DNA of 64,000 nt. Source: Niastella populi (GTDB taxonomy: Bacteria > Bacteroidota > Bacteroidia > Chitinophagales > Chitinophagaceae). Below, piece by piece: positions 59,352 to 64,000 of this stretch; position 1 is the stretch's first letter, and every line of letters starts with the position of its first letter. The position numbers were made by a program, and so were the translations under genes. The notes beneath the pieces were generated by a model. It worked only from the letters and a program-made list of their open reading frames with translations, was not told the origin of the DNA and searched no databases. The DNA lies in the NCBI RefSeq assembly GCF_002078015.1, contig NZ_LWBP01000188.1:186001-250000 (forward strand). The letters are read 5' to 3'.

Positions 59352-60143
59352 ATGAACTCAGAGATATACGTTGTAATAATAATCGGTGCTATACTGGCGG
59401 TATTGCTGGTAGGCTTTATTGTTACCATCCTTTTCCTATACCAACGGCGGCAACACAGGCAGGTTTTAGAAATAAACCGGATGAAGGAAGAGTATGAACG
59501 GGAAACCCTGAAATCGCAGCTGGAGATACAGGAAGAGACCTTCAAGAATATAGGCCAGGAACTGCATGATAATATTGGTCAAATGCTGTCGGTGGTAAAG
59601 CTTTCGCTGGCGGTATTGCCCATGACCGATAAACACGAGGCCTGGGAACCTATACAGGGCGCCCGGCAGGTGTTGAACAAAGCCATGATAGACCTCGCGA
59701 ATTTGACCAAAAGCCTGCATACCGACCGCATAACCCAAATCGGGCTGGCCGAATCGATCCACTTTGAGCTGGAAAGCATAAACAGGACAGGTTTGCTTGA
59801 AATTGAATTTGGTATTTCGGGCATCGAGCAAAGTCTCGACGATCAGAAATCGATCGTGATGTTCAGGATCTTCCAGGAAAACCTGAATAACATTTTAAAA
59901 CACTCGAAAGCGCAAAAGATCCAGGTTATATTAACCTATCTCGATGATAAATTCATAATGAAGATAACCGACGATGGTATTGGTTTCAATGTGGCGGAAA
60001 AGAAAAATTCCACATCCTCTGCGGCTGGTGTTGGATTAAAGAGTATTTTCAACCGGGCAAAACTGATTGGTGCAGAAATTGATATGCAAAGTGAGCCTGG
60101 CCAGGGTACTATTGTTTCCATTCAATTGCCTTTACCCCATTAA
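59352..60143 (+). CDS. NarL-type sensor histidine kinase (HisKA_3)
   Basis: 263 residues. A single N-terminal membrane helix (6-29), a short coiled linker, the HisKA_3 dimerisation domain with phospho-His about residue 72 (GQELHDNIGQMLSVVKLSL), and HATPase_c with QENLNNILKHSKAQ (N-box) and DDGIGFN, then GLKSIFNRAKLIGAEIDMQSEPGQGT. There is no periplasmic sensor domain, so the signal must be membrane or partner derived. The partner regulator gene follows after 17 bp. Confidence 0.92.
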   Translation: MNSEIYVVIIIGAILAVLLVGFIVTILFLYQRRQHRQVLEINRMKEEYERETLKSQLEIQEETFKNIGQELHDNIGQMLSVVKLSLAVLPMTDKHEAWEPIQGARQVLNKAMIDLANLTKSLHTDRITQIGLAESIHFELESINRTGLLEIEFGISGIEQSLDDQKSIVMFRIFQENLNNILKHSKAQKIQVILTYLDDKFIMKITDDGIGFNVAEKKNSTSSAAGVGLKSIFNRAKLIGAEIDMQSEPGQGTIVSIQLPLPH

Positions 60144-60160
60144 AAAGTGAATGAGCGATA

Positions 60161-60817
60161 ATGACTGTTAATAATAACATACAGGTAGCGGTTGCAGATG
60201 ATCACACATTGCTACGAAATGCACTGGCGCGTTTGATCAATTCTTTTGAAACCTATAAGGTATTGTTTGAGGCCAGTAACGGGCAGGAAGTGAAGGAGAA
60301 GCTCAGTAAGCATGTTATACCCGATATTATTCTGCTCGATGTAAACATGCCGGATATCGACGGGTATGAAACAGCCAAATGGATCTACAAGAATTTTCCG
60401 CAGGTAAAGATCCTCGCCCTCTCTATGTTCAGCGATGAGAATATCATCATTCGCATGCTGCGGCTCGGCGCCAAAGGCTATATCATGAAAAATGCAGAGC
60501 CGGAAGAACTTAAGCTGGCGCTGGATTCTGTTTTACACAAAGACTTTTACCTTTCTGAACTGATATCGGGCAAGATCATCAGCGGTTTGCATAAAGACAT
60601 GGATAAACCCAATGAGCCGGCTCACCTTACCGAAAAGGAAAAGGAGTTCCTGAAATGGGTTTGCACCGAATTGACCTATAAAGACATTGCCGGCAAAATG
60701 TTCGTGAGCCCCCGTACGGTCGACGATTACCGGAATTCACTGTTCGAAAAGCTGGGAGTAAAAACCCGGGTTGGGCTGGTTATTTTTGCTATCAAACACA
60801 GTATGGTAGAGATCTGA
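60161..60817 (+). CDS. LuxR/NarL-family response regulator
   Basis: 218 residues. REC domain with phosphoacceptor Asp about residue 60 (IILLDVNMPDIDG) and Lys in KGYIMKNAEPEEL, then a LuxR-type helix-turn-helix (LTEKEKEFLKWVCTELTYKDIAGKMFVSPRTVDDYRNSLFEKLGVKTRVGLVIFAIKHS, about 155-213). Cognate to the HisKA_3 kinase 17 bp upstream. Ends before a strong bidirectional terminator. Confidence 0.93.
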   Translation: MTVNNNIQVAVADDHTLLRNALARLINSFETYKVLFEASNGQEVKEKLSKHVIPDIILLDVNMPDIDGYETAKWIYKNFPQVKILALSMFSDENIIIRMLRLGAKGYIMKNAEPEELKLALDSVLHKDFYLSELISGKIISGLHKDMDKPNEPAHLTEKEKEFLKWVCTELTYKDIAGKMFVSPRTVDDYRNSLFEKLGVKTRVGLVIFAIKHSMVEI

Positions 60818-60835
60818 TCGCTTAAAATATTGCAA

Positions 60836-60875
60836 CAACAAAAAGCCCCCTTGGTATTACCTTGGGGGCTTTTTT
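60836..60875. terminator. Bidirectional terminator between response regulator and carB
   Basis: AAAAAGCCCCC (60840-60850 region) pairs with GGGGGCTTTTT, with inner GG/CC pairing around TATTA, and A/T runs on both sides. It serves convergent genes. Confidence 0.88.
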
Positions 60876-60891
60876 ATACTGTTACAATGAA

Positions 60892-63714
60892 CTACTTACT
60901 CAAATACATACTTCTGTCTTTGTACAACTGACGGAAGTAAGGATCGCGCAGGTCTTTAATAAACCGGATCGCTTCACCGGTACTCTTCATTTCAGGTCCC
61001 AGTTCTTTGCTTACGCCGGGGAATTTCTCAAAGCTGAAAACAGGTTCTTTGATAGCATAGCCCTTGAGGCGTTTTACAAATTTGAAGTCGCGCAGTTTAT
61101 TGGCGCCCAGCATCACCTTGGTTGCCACATTCAGATAAGGGATCTGGTAAGCTTTGGCAATGAATGGCGTTGTGCGCGATGCGCGCGGGTTGGCCTCTAT
61201 CACATACACTTTACCGTCTTTGATGGCAAACTGTATGTTGATAAGCCCTTTGATATTCAATTTGAATGCGATCTTACGCGCATATTCTTCCATAGTTTCA
61301 ACGATCAGCGGGCTCAGGTTGAACTGTGGCAACACGGCATTGCTATCGCCGCTATGGATGCCCGCAGGCTCAATGTGCTCCATAACGCCCATTACGTGAA
61401 ACTCTTCTCCGTCGCAAATGGCGTCTATTTCCGCTTCCTGGCAACGATCGAGGAAGTGATCGATAAGGATCTTGTTACCGGGGATGTGTTTCAGCAGGCT
61501 TACTACCGCTTTTTCCACTTCTTCATCGTTGATCACGATCCGCATCCTTTGTCCACCCAGTACATAACTGGGGCGAACCAGAACAGGATATCCTACTTTA
61601 TTGGCTACTTCTACCGCTTCATCAACCGTGTATGCGGTTCCATAGTCGGGGTAGGGAATCTTCAGTTCTTTCAGCATATCGCTGAAACGGCCGCGATCTT
61701 CCGCGATATCCATATTATCGAAAGAAGTACCTATGATCTTAATTCCTTTTTTGGTCAGTCGCTCTGCAAGCTTCAGGGCTGTTTGTCCGCCCAGCTGTAC
61801 GATCACCCCTTCCGGTTTCTCGTGTTCGATCAGTTCCCACAGGTGTTCCCAGAATACGGGTTCAAAGTACAGTTTATCGGCCATGTCGAAGTCGGTTGAC
61901 ACCGTTTCGGGGTTACAGTTCACCATGATGGCCTCGTAACCGCATTCTTTCAGCGCCAGCAAACCGTGCACACAGCAATAGTCGAACTCGATACCCTGGC
62001 CAATACGGTTGGGGCCAGAGCCCAGCACGATCACTTTTCTGCGGTTGCTTACTTTGCTTTCGTTGTAGTTGCCCGATTCGAAGGTTGAATAGAAGTAAGG
62101 TGTTTTTGCTTCGAACTCGGCGCTGCAGGTATCAACCATTTTGTAAACACGGGTAATGCCTGCCGCTTTGCGTTTGGCGTAAATTTCTTCATCGCTGCCA
62201 TCCTGCATAATACGGGAGATCTGCTCATCGCTAAAGCCGTTGAACTTGGCTTCTTTCAGTAATTCGATGGGCAGGGTGGCTGTTTTATATTTTGCGATCT
62301 CTTTTTCGATGTCTACGATCTTCATGATCTCATTGATGAACCAGCGATCGATACCGGTGGCTTTAGAGATGGTACCTACTGAAATGCCGTCCATCAACGC
62401 ATCTTTAATTCTGAAGATGCGGTCCCATTTCGGGGTTTTGATGTATTCGATCAGTTCTTCGGCATGCATCTGGCTTTTGCCATAGTAGCCCAGCCCAACC
62501 GCATTGTTCTCAAGGCTCTGACAGGCTTTCTGAATGGCTTCGGTAAAACTTCTGCCGATTGACATCACCTCGCCCACGCTCTTCATTTGCAAACCGAGCG
62601 TATCGTTGGCGCCTTTGAATTTATCGAAGTTCCAGCGCGGCATTTTTACGATCACATAATCCAGTGCCGGCTCAAAATAAGCCGAAGTGGTTTTGGTGAT
62701 CTGGTTCTTCAGTTCATCGAGGTTATAGCCGATAGCGAGTTTGGCGGCAATTTTGGCGATCGGGTAACCGGTGGCTTTGGATGCCAGGGCCGATGAGCGG
62801 CTTACCCGCGGATTTATTTCAACTGAAATCAATTCTTCTGTTGCAGGGTTCAATGCAAACTGCACGTTACAGCCGCCCGCGAAGTTACCGAGGCTGCGCA
62901 TCATGAGAATAGCCTGGTTACGCATGTCCTGGAATGCGGTATCGCTCAGGGTCATGGCCGGGGCAACGGTGATGGAATCGCCGGTATGCACGCCCATGGG
63001 ATCGAGGTTCTCTACGGTACAAATAATGGCTACGTTGTCGTTTTTGTCGCGCAGCAGCTCCAGCTCATATTCTTTCCAGCCTAAAACGGCTTTTTCAACC
63101 AGCACCTCATGAATGGGCGAAGCTTTCAATCCTCTGTCGAGCGCGGCTTCCAGTTCAGATTTGTCGTGCACGAAACCGCCACCAGTTCCTCCAAGGGTAA
63201 AAGAAGGACGAATTACAAGCGGGAAGCCTATTTCCTGGGCAAATTCCTTTCCTTCCAGCAGCGAGTTGGCCACTCTTGAAGGAGCAACCTTTACCCCTAT
63301 CTTAAACATCAGCTGGCGGAATTTCTCCCGGTCTTCAGCTGTATCGATGGCTGCAATATCAACACCGATCAACCGAACGTTGTATTTTTCCCACACACCC
63401 AGCTCCGCAGCTTCTTTAGCCAGGTTTAAGGCTGTTTGTCCCCCCATGGTCGGTAGCACCGCATCAATCTGGTTTTCTTCCAGTATTTGCTCAATGCTCT
63501 CTACCGTCAGTGGCAACAGGTATACCTTGTCAGCCATCATAGGGTCGGTCATGATGGTAGCCGGATTACTGTTGATGAGAATTACTTTAATTCCTTCTTC
63601 CCTGATACTACGGGCAGCCTGTGAACCGGAATAATCGAATTCGCAAGCCTGGCCGATAATAATGGGACCTGAACCGATAATTAATACTGACTTGATAGAC
63701 GTGTCTTTTGGCAT
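60892..63714 (-). CDS. carB: Carbamoyl-phosphate synthase large subunit (without allosteric domain)
   Basis: 940 residues. Two homologous ATP-grasp halves: N-terminal carboxyphosphate domain ([64 protein letters not shown]) and C-terminal carbamoyl-phosphate domain ([44 protein letters not shown]). The protein ends about 940 instead of about 1070: the C-terminal MGS-like domain that binds UMP/ornithine in E. coli is absent. The end [23 protein letters not shown] is natural, with its own stop and terminator. Supplies carbamoyl phosphate for pyrimidine and arginine synthesis with CarA (not in window). Confidence 0.95.
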   Translation of the reverse strand: MPKDTSIKSVLIIGSGPIIIGQACEFDYSGSQAARSIREEGIKVILINSNPATIMTDPMMADKVYLLPLTVESIEQILEENQIDAVLPTMGGQTALNLAKEAAELGVWEKYNVRLIGVDIAAIDTAEDREKFRQLMFKIGVKVAPSRVANSLLEGKEFAQEIGFPLVIRPSFTLGGTGGGFVHDKSELEAALDRGLKASPIHEVLVEKAVLGWKEYELELLRDKNDNVAIICTVENLDPMGVHTGDSITVAPAMTLSDTAFQDMRNQAILMMRSLGNFAGGCNVQFALNPATEELISVEINPRVSRSSALASKATGYPIAKIAAKLAIGYNLDELKNQITKTTSAYFEPALDYVIVKMPRWNFDKFKGANDTLGLQMKSVGEVMSIGRSFTEAIQKACQSLENNAVGLGYYGKSQMHAEELIEYIKTPKWDRIFRIKDALMDGISVGTISKATGIDRWFINEIMKIVDIEKEIAKYKTATLPIELLKEAKFNGFSDEQISRIMQDGSDEEIYAKRKAAGITRVYKMVDTCSAEFEAKTPYFYSTFESGNYNESKVSNRRKVIVLGSGPNRIGQGIEFDYCCVHGLLALKECGYEAIMVNCNPETVSTDFDMADKLYFEPVFWEHLWELIEHEKPEGVIVQLGGQTALKLAERLTKKGIKIIGTSFDNMDIAEDRGRFSDMLKELKIPYPDYGTAYTVDEAVEVANKVGYPVLVRPSYVLGGQRMRIVINDEEVEKAVVSLLKHIPGNKILIDHFLDRCQEAEIDAICDGEEFHVMGVMEHIEPAGIHSGDSNAVLPQFNLSPLIVETMEEYARKIAFKLNIKGLINIQFAIKDGKVYVIEANPRASRTTPFIAKAYQIPYLNVATKVMLGANKLRDFKFVKRLKGYAIKEPVFSFEKFPGVSKELGPEMKSTGEAIRFIKDLRDPYFRQLYKDRSMYLSK

Positions 63715-63815
63715 TTTGAGTAAAGAGCGATTTTTTTTTGAATAAACCTTGTTGAACCTTCATCTGGCGCCGTGTTCGCCACAATTATTGCGGGATTTCG
63801 GCGGGATAAATTGCG

Positions 63816-63823
63816 CAAAAGTA
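63816..63823 (-). promoter_or_regulatory. carB: -7 promoter box TACTTTTG for carB
   Basis: Perfect TAnnTTTG on the minus strand about 100 bp before the carB ATG (63714). No -33 TTG at the usual spacing. The rest of the right-hand edge (63715-64000) has no ORF of note. Confidence 0.5.
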
Positions 63824-64000
63824 AGGATGCGGGGGGAATTTTCGGGATTATTTTTAAAAGAACGCAATATGAGCAGGTTCTCAATGAAATAGAGGCCGTT
63901 TGAAGAGGGAGTGAAAAGCCGGAAGCGGTCGCAAATTGACATAACACGCGGTATCAGGTAGCATTTGCGGCAAACGTGATTCAAAAGAAGGGGGAAATGC

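Noticed and set aside
60862-61899. 345-codon plus-strand ORF opposite carB
   Set aside because: Antisense shadow of carB and its start lies in the terminator.
1-64000. tRNA, rRNA, tmRNA or RNase P RNA genes
   Set aside because: I looked for T-loop-like GTTCGAATC patterns and conserved RNase P/tmRNA segments and found none outside coding sequence.

Overview
The window is chromosomal DNA from a member of the Bacteroidota, most likely a Chitinophagaceae bacterium (Niastella/Chitinophaga-like). Evidence: the gliding-motility pair gldE-gldD, RicT with a long C-terminal extension, a CarB without its allosteric domain, many lipoproteins, weak Shine-Dalgarno sites, and many upstream sequences with the Bacteroidota -7 box TAnnTTTG. 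It is mostly a housekeeping region. I see no rRNA, tRNA, CRISPR array, integrase, transposase or prophage.

Layout. 0-3 kb: a probable HPF/RaiA-like gene cut by the window edge, a DUF1328 protein, two receiver-only response regulators, and a minus-strand envelope-stress trio (YtxH, holin-III-like, unknown). 3-6.7 kb: an Epd/GAPDH-family dehydrogenase, then an OmpR-type two-component system and a small membrane/coiled-coil protein. Regularly spaced 11-bp repeats lie upstream of both the regulator and the small protein. 7-19.4 kb: a stand-alone CBM48 protein (+), then a minus-strand run: SDR, IlvE, PLP decarboxylase, long-chain acyl-CoA ligase, TPR protein, DUF1015, SerC, a P1-nuclease/PLC-like enzyme and DUF502. 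19.6-26.6 kb: a TetR-TolC-adaptor-RND efflux operon behind a near-ideal promoter. 26.7-31.6 kb: a frameshifted M16 peptidase, an AIM24 protein and a Bax-inhibitor-1 protein. 31.7-40 kb: RicT, HolB, glutathione peroxidase, a parallel-beta-helix lipoprotein, ComFC and RadA (minus). 40.6-46 kb: a zinc peptidase (+), then the minus-strand group HU - TPR - 31-aa AURKAIP1/bS22-like ribosomal protein - RNase G. 46-53.5 kb (+): MutY, SSB, GldE, GldD, DUF3109, LutB and a polysaccharide-deacetylase-like protein. 53.6-57.4 kb (minus): PurH and ComEC. 57.9-60.8 kb (+): an unknown soluble protein, an unknown membrane protein and a NarL-type kinase/regulator pair. 60.9-63.7 kb (minus): CarB.

The most interesting signals are non-coding. 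(1) Four 11-mer repeats (consensus TTTAATTNGCG) precede the small membrane protein gene, and two related 11-mers, one of them identical, precede the OmpR-type regulator: a predicted self-contained regulatory circuit. (2) Three consecutive hairpins at 57.43-57.57 kb end in a U-run on the minus strand, and the region shares an 18-nt motif with another gene-free region at 35.27 kb. (3) Many intergenic terminators are flanked by short tandem repeats in opposite orientations. (4) A good promoter and a strong terminator at 41.9-42.0 kb bracket about 65 nt with no ORF, a candidate sRNA.
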